Made by a program: the position numbers and the translations under genes. DNA of 5,447 nt from DAIRET01 sp036795455 (GTDB taxonomy: Bacteria > Bacteroidota > Ignavibacteria > Ignavibacteriales > Ignavibacteriaceae), in contig DAIRET010000185.1 in NCBI GenBank assembly GCA_036795455.1, forward strand, positions 1 to 5,447. The letters are read 5' to 3'. Positions 1-5,447 of the stretch are shown here, in pieces. Every line of letters starts with the position of its first letter. The first letter of the stretch is position 1. The notes beneath the pieces were generated by a model that was not told where the DNA came from, did not search any database, and saw only the letters and a program-made list of their open reading frames with translations.

Positions 1-1
1 A

Positions 2-76
2 ATTGAAAAACCTAAAATCTCTGATTATGTCCGCGATATCAAAATGGTTGATCTGGACGGGCAGGATAACCCTTAA
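2..76 (+). CDS. C-terminal tail of an unidentified protein (5' end outside window)
   Basis: An open frame enters from the left edge and runs 24 codons to a TAA at 74-76. The peptide is polar and ends in ...VDLDGQDNP. I do not recognise a family from so short a piece. It may be a real gene end because the frame is open from the edge and its stop coincides with the end of the convergent kinase gene: the four bases TTAA at 73-76 supply the stop of both genes. A chance open frame of this length is still possible, so confidence is modest. There is no room for a terminator between the two genes. Confidence 0.45.
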   Translation: MEKPKISDYVRDIKMVDLDGQDNP

Positions 77-798
77 AGAATCTCGTTTATTTCTTTCAGC
101 AGCTCATCGAAGTCGTACGGTTTATAAATAACCGCGGAGATGCTTTCTTCTTTTAAATTTACGTTTGCTGTAGAAGATAAACTACCGGTTGATAGTATTA
201 TCGGGAAATCGTAATTCAGTTTTTTAATTTCTCTAATGCAATCCAGCCCGCTCATTCCCGGCATATGATGGTCTATAATAAGCAAATCGGCTTTAATTTC
301 TTCTGTAAGAACTTTTAGAACTTCATCTCCCCCGGAGACTTTAATCACCGAGTAATTGCTTGCTTCGAGCAGTTCGGCTAGTAAATCTCTTAATGTTTCC
401 TCGTCATCTGCAAGTAAAATTATTTTTTCCGAAAGGTCTCTTGTCTCTTTTCTTCTATCCTTCGCGGCAGGTAGGAATATATCGAATTTTGTTCCGATAC
501 CTTTAGTACTTGAAACTTCGATGTGCCCGTTGTGTGCTTTAATTATTCCGTAACTTACATACAAGCCGATACCTGAAACCGTCTCTTTTTTCTTAGTTGA
601 AAAATATGGGTCGAAAATCTGGTCAAGATTTTCTTTAGAAATACCGCTGCCTGTGTCTTCAATTGATATGCAAACATAGTTGCCTTCCTGCAGAAATGGA
701 AACTTGTGGTGATTTGATTTGTCGATTGCAAAGTTGGAAGCATTTAATGTAACACTTCCTTTCTCTCTGATAGCTTCTTTTGCATTAATGCACATATT
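73..798 (-). pseudogene. Sensor kinase C-terminal part: HATPase catalytic domain plus receiver domain
   Basis: This part is in the same frame as the N-terminal part, separated from it only by the TAA at 799-801. It opens with the N-box NMCINAKEAI (Asn305 in the reconstructed numbering), then G1 DTGSGI (348-353), the F-box FDPYFSTK (362-369) and G2 SGIGLY (375-380): the full set of ATP-binding boxes. After a short linker comes a receiver with the acidic pair (LLADDEE), phosphoacceptor Asp476 in IIDHHMPGMSG, Thr504 in LSTG, and Lys526 in YKPYD. All receiver catalytic positions are present. An ATG at 793-795 could start this piece alone, but it sits inside the N-box and would make a protein without the start of the ATPase fold or a phosphoacceptor His. 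Independent function is unlikely, although a free receiver domain could fold. The gene end overlaps the convergent gene on the other strand by four bases. Confidence 0.85.
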
Positions 799-801
799 TT
801 A
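799..801 (-). other. In-frame TAA inside the kinase N-box helix
   Basis: The minus-strand codons read Q-L-Y-Q-V-I-stop-N-M-C-I-N-A. Kinases of this family usually have Leu or Met at this position (pattern QVxLNLxxNAxxA). A Leu codon TTA would become TAA by one base change, at position 800. Spacing and frame are preserved on both sides, so this is a substitution rather than an indel. TAA ends other genes here (for example 4065-4067), so a reassigned codon is not supported. Confidence 0.9.
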
Positions 802-1633
802 AATGACCTGGTAGAGCTGCGTGCTGTTCCCTTTTATTTTATATATGTACTCTTCTACATTAACATTAAATGAAATTTCATCCGGGAATGTTTGTGCAAT
901 CGCTTTTTCAAGTTCTTCAAAGAATACTTTTATTACTATTGTTTCTTTCTGCTTTGCAGTCGGTTTTCCGTATGATAAGAAACCCCTTGTCAACTCTCTT
1001 GCTCTTATTGAACTACTCTCAATATTGGCAATTAGCTTTTCAACATTTGGTTCAAAGGAATACTTCTTCTTCAGTAAATCAAGGCTGCCGAAAATGTTTG
1101 AAAGTACGTTACTCAAATCGTGAGCTATTCCCGAAGCCAATTTCCCGATTGTTTCAAATCTCTGCTTCTGGTTAAATCTTGCTTCAAGTTCGCGGTTGAA
1201 TTCCAAAGAAACACTTAGCTTCGCTGCGAAAGCAAAAAATACTGCGGCTTCTTTTATTGTTTGAATTTCTACTTCGGAGAATGCTTCTTTCTTTTTTCCA
1301 AGGAATAGAATCCCGGTTAATTCGTACTCATAAAAACATGGAATTAAAAGAATAGAATTGCAACCTGAAGTAGTTTTTAATTCTTTTAACAATAATTCAT
1401 CTTTTATATTGATAGCTTCTTGTGCTTTGTTCACGGAGACAACTTTACAAAGAACCGGCAGCAGTGCTTCGGTAGCCGCTTTTGTGGCTTCGTTTAGTGT
1501 GTATTTATCAGGTGTAATCAAAACCGATTTTTCTAGTTTATTATCAATTTGAGCTGCGATTAAAAAATCGGGGTCAATAATTTGGGAAAGAATATTAAGC
1601 GTTCCGATAAGAATTTGATCAGTTGATTCTCCT

Positions 1634-1688
1634 TTGATAATCGAAGAGAATACTTTTTCCAGTTTTCTTATTCCAAACGGATGTATTT
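1634..1688. repeat. 55-base direct repeat, copy 1 (left flank of the gap)
   Basis: This segment begins TTGATAATCGAAGAG and ends AACGGATGTATTT, directly before the Ns. It is identical base for base to 1789-1843. On the minus strand it encodes part of the kinase N-terminus (GIRKLEKVFSSII). It is best read as a contig overlap, not a biological duplication. Confidence 0.95.
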
Positions 1689-1788
1689 NNNNNNNNNNNN
1701 NNNNNNNNNNNNNNNNNNNNNNNNNNNNNNNNNNNNNNNNNNNNNNNNNNNNNNNNNNNNNNNNNNNNNNNNNNNNNNNNNNNNNNNN
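1689..1788. other. Assembly gap of exactly 100 N
   Basis: The run is exactly 100 Ns, a common placeholder for a join of unknown size. The sequence just before and just after is the same 55 bases, so the two contigs overlap and probably no genomic sequence is missing. Removing 155 bases (one repeat copy plus the Ns) restores the kinase frame, which independently supports this reading. Confidence 0.97.
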
Positions 1789-1843
1789 TTGATAATCGAA
1801 GAGAATACTTTTTCCAGTTTTCTTATTCCAAACGGATGTATTT
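1789..1843. repeat. 55-base direct repeat, copy 2 (right flank of the gap)
   Basis: Identical to 1634-1688 and placed immediately after the Ns. It contains kinase codons shortly after the ATG at 1853, whose protein begins MDFEIHPFGIRKLEK. The repeat ends exactly at the gap edges on the inner sides, as expected for a k-mer-length overlap between adjacent assembly-graph contigs. Confidence 0.95.
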
Positions 1844-1867
1844 CAAAATCCATAGTCTATCTCGTTG

Positions 1868-3238
1868 TCATTCTCTTACAATGTTATACTTTTTAATTTT
1901 TGTATAAAGTGTTTTTTGACTTATTCCCAGCTGAATTGCTGTTTTTACCCTGTCCCAGTTATTATTGTCCAGTGCCTTTTCGATATGGATTTTTTCAACT
2001 TCCTCCATAGAAAGACCTGGTACAGAATAGTTCTCGATATTACTGCTTGTATCTCTTCTACTATTGTTCTTTTGTGGAGTGAGAAATAAATTTTCAGGTT
2101 TTATTTCATTCGCTTCGCAAAAAATTATTGCTCTTTCTATAATATGCTCAAGTTCCCTTACGTTACCCGGAAAACTATAATGTAATAGAGCTTGCAATGC
2201 TTCGTGGGATAAAATTGCCGGGGAACGTACAGGAGATTTTTTTTGTAGGAAGAATTGCGATAACGGTTTTATATCCTCTTTTCGTTCTCGTAATGGGGGA
2301 ACGGTTAGAGTGATTATATTAAGTCTGAATAAAAGATCACGTCTGAAAAGTTTTTTCTCTATTTCTTCAGTAAGATTTTTGTTAGTAGCACTTATAATTC
2401 TAACATTAGAGGTTAACGGGTTAATTCCCCCTACTCTTCTATATTCGCCGTTTTCAAGGAACCTCAATAACTTTGGTTGAATAGAGAGGCTCATCTCACC
2501 GATTTCATCAAGGAATAATGTACCTTCGTTTGCGATTTCAACCAATCCCTGTTTGGTATTTTTTGCATCGGTAAAAGCACCCTTCTCATAGCCGAATAAT
2601 TCGCTTTCTATTAATTGGTCGGGCATAGCCGCACAATTAATTACAACAAACGGTTTGCTTTTTCTTTCGGAATTGTAATGAATATATTCTGCGAGTAACT
2701 CTTTCCCGGTTCCTGTTTCGCCTTCGATTAAAATGTTTGAATCCGAGCGGGCGGCTTTTAATGCAAGTGAAAGAAGTTCTTTAACCGCCTGGCTTTCTCC
2801 GACTATATTCCCGCTTTTTTGTTTTTCTTTATTCTTTAAAATTTGGTGTTCTATTACAAGTTCTTTATGTTCAATCGCTCTTTTAATAGAAACTATGAGT
2901 TCATCAAACTCGTACGGTTTTGTTTTGAAGTCATAAGCTCCTGCTTTAATACATTCGATAGCTTTTTTTATTTCAGCTTCAGCCGTTAAAATTATTACAG
3001 GGATTGACGGATTGTACTCTTTAATTATTTTTAAAGTATCTTCACCCGATAGATAAGGCATATTCAGATCAAGTAATACAAGGTCGTAACTTTTCTTTTT
3101 GATGTTTTCGATGGCAATCCTTCCATCATAAACAGTTTCAACCGAATATCCTTCACCAATGAGTTGCTCTTTGAGAAGGTAGCATATCGCCTCATCGTCA
3201 TCGCAAACAAGTATTTTTTCGCTGGAATTCATAAACAT
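1868..3238 (-). CDS. Sigma-54-dependent response regulator, NtrC family (REC - AAA+ - Fis HTH)
   Basis: A 456-residue cytoplasmic transcription activator of the usual NtrC-family length. The receiver (about 7-125) has acidic residues Asp13-Asp14, phosphoacceptor Asp57 in LLDLNMPYLSG, Thr85 and Lys107 in TKPYE. The central AAA+ domain (about 144-370) shows Walker A GETGTGKE (173-180), the sigma-54 contact loop GAFTDA (220-225, against canonical GAFTGA), Walker B LFLDEIGEM (241-249), SATN sensor I (283-286), arginines in LFRRDLLFRLN, PPLRERKEDI (314-323) and sensor II GNVREL (358-363). A Fis-type helix-turn-helix closes the protein (about 411-452). On phosphorylation it should oligomerise and use ATP to open sigma-54 promoters. 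The start is the ATG at 3236-3238; a second ATG at 3230-3232 (residue 3) is nearly equivalent, and neither has a Shine-Dalgarno. The hybrid kinase gene begins 14 bases after its stop, so they are probably co-transcribed as a two-component system. The regulated genes cannot be told from this window. Confidence 0.95.
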   Translation of the reverse strand: MFMNSSEKILVCDDDEAICYLLKEQLIGEGYSVETVYDGRIAIENIKKKSYDLVLLDLNMPYLSGEDTLKIIKEYNPSIPVIILTAEAEIKKAIECIKAGAYDFKTKPYEFDELIVSIKRAIEHKELVIEHQILKNKEKQKSGNIVGESQAVKELLSLALKAARSDSNILIEGETGTGKELLAEYIHYNSERKSKPFVVINCAAMPDQLIESELFGYEKGAFTDAKNTKQGLVEIANEGTLFLDEIGEMSLSIQPKLLRFLENGEYRRVGGINPLTSNVRIISATNKNLTEEIEKKLFRRDLLFRLNIITLTVPPLRERKEDIKPLSQFFLQKKSPVRSPAILSHEALQALLHYSFPGNVRELEHIIERAIIFCEANEIKPENLFLTPQKNNSRRDTSSNIENYSVPGLSMEEVEKIHIEKALDNNNWDRVKTAIQLGISQKTLYTKIKKYNIVRE

Positions 3239-3416
3239 TGATTCAAACTATTGTAGCTTTTATTTCAAATATAACGATTTTGAAGTAATTCATCCCTTAT
3301 GTTTAGCCAATTATTTGAATTTTTTCGATTAATTAATTAGCATTCGTTTCAACCCTTCCTTTATGAATTGAAAATGAACCTCCGTGTATCTATTTTGACA
3401 CCAAAAATTTAGAAAA
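3239..3416. promoter_or_regulatory. Divergent intergenic region between the regulator and the DUF4159 operon
   Basis: This AT-rich stretch of 178 bases must hold the start signals of both transcription units. I see no GG-N10-GC (the -24/-12 core of sigma-54 promoters) on either strand; the + strand contains no GG dinucleotide at all. There is a 10-base AT palindrome TAATTAATTA at 3330-3339, which could be chance in such sequence. No hairpin terminator, RNA gene or riboswitch is recognisable. Confidence 0.6.
3266..3273 (-). promoter_or_regulatory. Possible -7 promoter element (TATATTTG) for the regulator-kinase operon
   Basis: On the minus strand, TATATTTG matches the Bacteroidota housekeeping -7 consensus TAnnTTTG, about 27 bases before the regulator ATG, giving a plausible short leader. 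No TTTG is found at the matching -33 distance. Such a match would be expected by chance roughly once in a few gaps of this length and composition. Tentative. Confidence 0.25.
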
Positions 3417-4067
3417 ATGTCGAGACTATTATTCATTATCTTTTTGATTGCGGAAGTTCTTACTGCTCAATCACCCGTTTTTAAAATGGCAAGATTAAAA
3501 TACAACGGGGGAGGGGATTGGTATAACGATCCTTCTGCCGATGTAAATCTTTTAAATTTCATCTCGGCAAATGCGAATATAAAAGTAAATGCCGAATATG
3601 TGTTTGTTGATATTTCATCCGATGAAATTTTCTCATACCCGTTTTTATTTGTAACCGGGCATGGCAATATTGTTTTTTCAAATTCGGAGGTGGAACGCTT
3701 GCGGAAGTATCTTGAAAACGGTGGTTTTCTTTATGTTGATGATGATTACGGACTCGATAACGCATTCAGAAGAGAAATAAAAAAAGTGCTTCCGGATAAC
3801 CCGATTGTGGAGCTCCCTTTTAGTTACGGTTTGTATAATTGCTTTTATCAATTCCCTTCGGGACCGCCAAAGACGCATGAACACGACGATAAAGAACCGC
3901 AGGGTTTCGGAATATTTATAAATAAAAGGCTGGCGGTTTTTTATACATTCGAATCAAATCCGAGTGATGGCTGGGCTGACAAGGAAGTTCATAACAATCC
4001 CGAAAAAGTAAGGGAAGAAGCACTTAAATTCGGGACCAACATCGTATTATGGTCTTTAACAAACTAA
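3417..4067 (+). CDS. Exported DUF4159-family protein
   Basis: A 216-residue protein with an N-terminal signal peptide (MSRLLFIIFLIAEVLTAQS; likely cleavage after Ala17), so it should act outside the cytoplasmic membrane. The mature part matches DUF4159 as I know it: ARLKYNGGGDWYNDPSA (25-41), FLFVTGHGNIVFS (77-89), the helix and strand EVERLRKYLENGGFLYVDDD (91-110), KTHEHDD (152-158), then PQGFGIFINKRLAVFYTFES (161-180) and DGWAD (184-188). The fold is thought to resemble glutamine-amidotransferase-like domains, but no catalytic triad is evident and the biochemical role is unknown. It is the short single-domain form. The start is the first ATG that gives a complete signal peptide; there is no Shine-Dalgarno, only an A-rich leader. 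It lies 7 bases upstream of the DUF4175 gene, indicating an operon. The segment 134-144 (PFSYGLYNCFY) seems to lack histidines I associate with this region of the family. Confidence 0.88.
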   Translation: MSRLLFIIFLIAEVLTAQSPVFKMARLKYNGGGDWYNDPSADVNLLNFISANANIKVNAEYVFVDISSDEIFSYPFLFVTGHGNIVFSNSEVERLRKYLENGGFLYVDDDYGLDNAFRREIKKVLPDNPIVELPFSYGLYNCFYQFPSGPPKTHEHDDKEPQGFGIFINKRLAVFYTFESNPSDGWADKEVHNNPEKVREEALKFGTNIVLWSLTN

Positions 4068-4074
4068 TTGAATT

Positions 4075-5447
4075 ATGAGTATTGAATCGAAGTTCTACAA
4101 AGACGTACTGAATAAACTAAAGAAGTTTGAAAACAGGGGATTACGCATTTCTGCTTTGACGGGTATCCAAAAATCTTTACTTGCAATTTCCCTTCTGTTT
4201 ATTGTAATAGTTCTTTTCGAAATGGTTTTCAGGTTCGGCTCTACAATAAGAACGATTCTTTTTTTAACCTTTATTTCCGCATCTATTGTAAGTATCGGAT
4301 ACAGTTTTATACTTCCGTTGATAAAACAAACCGGCATTTTATGGAAGAGCGATTACTTCTCACTTGCAAGGGAAGCTGGAAATCTTTTCCCTTCAATTAA
4401 AGATGAACTCGTAAACACAATGCAGCTTGTAGCGTTAAAGACGCGAATAAATCACTCGACTAAACTGGTAGAAGCTGCATTTAAAAATCTTTATGGAAAA
4501 ATCGGTACAATTAATTTTGATTCAGTATTGAAATATGATGTTCCCCAAAAAATTCTACCGTATACATTCTCCATTATTGTATTTGTGGTTTTATTGTTGA
4601 TAAGTATACCGGACTTGAATTCCGCTGCATACAGGGTGGCAAATTATAACCAGTCATTCATTATCCCGCCGAAATTCGTTTTTCTTGTTGAACCGGGAAA
4701 CAAGACTGTTACAAAAGGAGAAAATGTAACGGTTGTTGTGAATACTAAAGGTGAATCACCATCTAAAATCACTATACATGTTAAAGATGTTACCCAGACC
4801 GATTTTGAAAAAATAGAGTTGAAACAGGATTCCACCGGTACTTTTATATATGAATTAACTTCTCTGCGGAACAATACGAATTACTATTTATCATCCGGGG
4901 CAGTAGAAAGCGATATATATGAAATCAGTGTGATAGATAGACCGGGAATTCAGAATTTAAAATTAAAAATCAGTTATCCGTCTTATTCAGGTATTGCACC
5001 GGTTGAACAGGTAGACAACGGCAATGTAACCGGTTTGTTCGGAACTTATGTCCAGCTAACGCTTCTTTCAAATAAAGAATTGAAATCTGCTTTGGTTTTG
5101 TTTGATGATTCGACATCAATACAGATGAAGATAAACTCAAACTATGCCGAATCAAGTTTTAGGATAACAAAGGATGATAACTATAAAATCATTTTAACCG
5201 ATAAAGCCGGTAACAAAAACCTTTACCCGGTTACTTATTCAATCAAAGTTTTTTTTGATGATTACCCGGCAATTGACGTTCTTTCTCCGAATCAAAATAT
5301 AAATATGCCCGGTGATGAACGCCTTCCTCTAATTGTAAAAATTGCCGATGATTATGGTTTTAATAAACTATTGCTAAACTACAGATTATCAGCCTCGGCA
5401 TACGATATTGTTTATGATAAGTTCAACCAGGTGGAAATCCCGATTGA
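4075..5447 (+). CDS. DUF4175-family membrane-anchored envelope protein, N-terminal 457 codons (3' end outside window)
   Basis: An uninterrupted frame runs from the ATG at 4075-4077 past the window edge. The first 32 residues are basic and amphipathic. Two hydrophobic helices follow (about 33-51 and 59-83), then a cytoplasmic-type segment (about 84-158, including SLAREAGNLFPSIKDELVNT), a third membrane helix (about 160-178), and a long beta-rich region expected outside the membrane. That region holds Ig-like strands (PPKFVFLVEPGNKTVTKGENV), the motif LKISYPSYSGI (297-307), and DDYPAIDVLSPN followed by ADDYGFNKLLLNYR (424-437). This layout and these motifs fit DUF4175, whose members are typically around 1000 residues or more, so probably over half the protein lies beyond the window. 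Function is unknown. In related phyla these genes are often near MoxR-type ATPase and DUF58/BatA-like genes, but that is background knowledge and not visible here. It starts 7 bases after the DUF4159 stop without a Shine-Dalgarno and is probably translated from the same transcript. Confidence 0.85.
   Translation, partial: MSIESKFYKDVLNKLKKFENRGLRISALTGIQKSLLAISLLFIVIVLFEMVFRFGSTIRTILFLTFISASIVSIGYSFILPLIKQTGILWKSDYFSLAREAGNLFPSIKDELVNTMQLVALKTRINHSTKLVEAAFKNLYGKIGTINFDSVLKYDVPQKILPYTFSIIVFVVLLLISIPDLNSAAYRVANYNQSFIIPPKFVFLVEPGNKTVTKGENVTVVVNTKGESPSKITIHVKDVTQTDFEKIELKQDSTGTFIYELTSLRNNTNYYLSSGAVESDIYEISVIDRPGIQNLKLKISYPSYSGIAPVEQVDNGNVTGLFGTYVQLTLLSNKELKSALVLFDDSTSIQMKINSNYAESSFRITKDDNYKIILTDKAGNKNLYPVTYSIKVFFDDYPAIDVLSPNQNINMPGDERLPLIVKIADDYGFNKLLLNYRLSASAYDIVYDKFNQVEIPI

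Larger units (their letters stand above)
799..1688 (-). pseudogene. Sensor kinase N-terminal part: GAF-like sensor and HisKA phosphoacceptor domain
   Basis: Downstream of the gap the frame is open from 1688 to the TAA at 799-801. The first part is a mixed alpha/beta GAF-like region, including the stretch CNSILLIPCFYEYELTGIL followed by FSEVEIQTIKEAAVFFAFAA, typical of the last strands and helix of GAF domains. GAF domains bind small ligands or mediate dimerisation; the ligand cannot be predicted. A linker helix leads to the H-box, KLASGIAHDLSNVLSNI, whose His codon lies at 1120-1122 (residue 193 of the reconstructed protein). The second HisKA helix follows (IESSSIRARELTRGFLSYGK). The piece ends at GNSTQLYQVI, the start of the first HATPase helix. 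An in-frame TTG at 1519-1521 could be read as a start but falls inside the sensor domain, so I reject it in favour of the ATG at 1853. Confidence 0.85.
73..1853 (-). pseudogene. Hybrid sensor histidine kinase (GAF-HisKA-HATPase-REC), interrupted by an in-frame stop and an assembly gap
   Basis: This is one gene as written in pieces. The start chosen is the ATG at 1851-1853, 14 bases after the stop of the upstream response regulator, with only a weak GAGAT-like sequence before it. As printed, the frame is lost across the 100 Ns. Treating the two 55-base flanks (1634-1688, 1789-1843) as the same sequence removes 155 bases and puts the start in frame with the rest. The result is 541 codons before the final TAA, with a single internal TAA as codon 300. 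Domain order in that reconstruction is GAF-like sensor (about 15-165), HisKA with His193, HATPase (about 290-410) and receiver (about 424-541) with Asp476. No transmembrane segment is visible, so it is probably a soluble sensor. The likely partner is the adjacent sigma-54 regulator. If the TAA is real, the kinase lacks a complete ATP-binding domain and is non-functional. If it is a sequencing or consensus error, this is an intact gene. Confidence 0.85.

Noticed and set aside
75..97. Possible hairpin AAAGAA...TTCTTT near the end of the kinase gene
   Set aside because: Arms of six A/T-rich pairs lie within coding sequence and are too weak for an intrinsic terminator; no T-run follows in either direction.
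793..795. ATG at the head of the kinase C-terminal part as an independent gene start
   Set aside because: It sits inside the conserved N-box and would leave an incomplete ATPase fold; the upstream frame is continuous apart from a single TAA.
1519..1521. TTG as start of the kinase N-terminal part
   Set aside because: The frame stays open upstream to the gap and connects to the ATG at 1853 once the overlap is collapsed; TTG is an internal Leu codon in the sensor domain.
1634..1843. Spaced direct repeat as a possible CRISPR unit, insertion-site duplication or recombination site
   Set aside because: The spacer is entirely Ns, the repeat encodes the kinase's own N-terminus, and collapsing it restores the frame; an assembly overlap explains everything.
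3299..3340. 13-codon open frame on + in the divergent gap
   Set aside because: No ribosome binding site and low-complexity AT-rich composition; nothing suggests translation.
3395..3400. TTGACA resembling a -35 box before the DUF4159 gene
   Set aside because: It lies only 16 bases before the ATG, so any -10 element would fall inside the coding sequence; no TATAAT-like box is placed correctly.
3374..3412. 12-codon open frame (MNLRVSILTPKI) ending 4 bases before the DUF4159 start
   Set aside because: Could be imagined as a leader peptide, but it has no ribosome binding site, no attenuator hairpin and no codon run; length is within chance.

Overview
The window looks like a low-GC genome of the Fibrobacterota-Chlorobiota-Bacteroidota superphylum, most likely an Ignavibacteria-type bacterium assembled from a metagenome. 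Three things point there: the AT-rich base composition, starts without Shine-Dalgarno sequences, and a DUF4159 gene followed by a DUF4175 gene. The taxonomic call is inference; there is no marker gene here.

Layout. Bases 2-76 (+) hold the last 24 codons of an unidentified gene. Its TAA overlaps the TAA of the convergent gene. Bases 73-1853 (-) encode a hybrid sensor kinase (GAF - HisKA - HATPase - receiver) that is broken twice as written. One break is an in-frame TAA at 799-801, in the first helix of the ATPase domain. The other is a 100-N scaffold gap at 1689-1788. The gap is flanked by two identical 55-base copies (1634-1688 and 1789-1843), the pattern left when two overlapping contigs are joined without merging. 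Collapsing the copies and the Ns removes 155 bases and restores one reading frame from the ATG at 1853 down to the internal TAA. Bases 1868-3238 (-) encode an intact NtrC-type sigma-54 response regulator, 14 bases upstream of the kinase start and probably first in the operon. A 178-base divergent gap (3239-3416) follows. Then a + strand pair begins: an exported DUF4159 protein (3417-4067) and, 7 bases later, the first 457 codons of a large membrane-anchored DUF4175 protein (4075 to the window end).

How the parts could work together. The kinase and the sigma-54 regulator form a conventional two-component pair: His193 of the kinase would pass phosphate to Asp57 of the regulator, and the receiver at the kinase's C-terminus could act as a phosphate sink or modulator. 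The divergent gap contains no GG-N10-GC sigma-54 signature on either strand, so nothing seen here makes the DUF4159/DUF4175 operon a direct target. The DUF4159/DUF4175 pair is an envelope module of unknown biochemical role.

I did not find a convincing new biological system. The most useful observations are the artefactual gap, the nonsense codon in the kinase, and departures from family patterns in the regulator and the DUF4159 protein.
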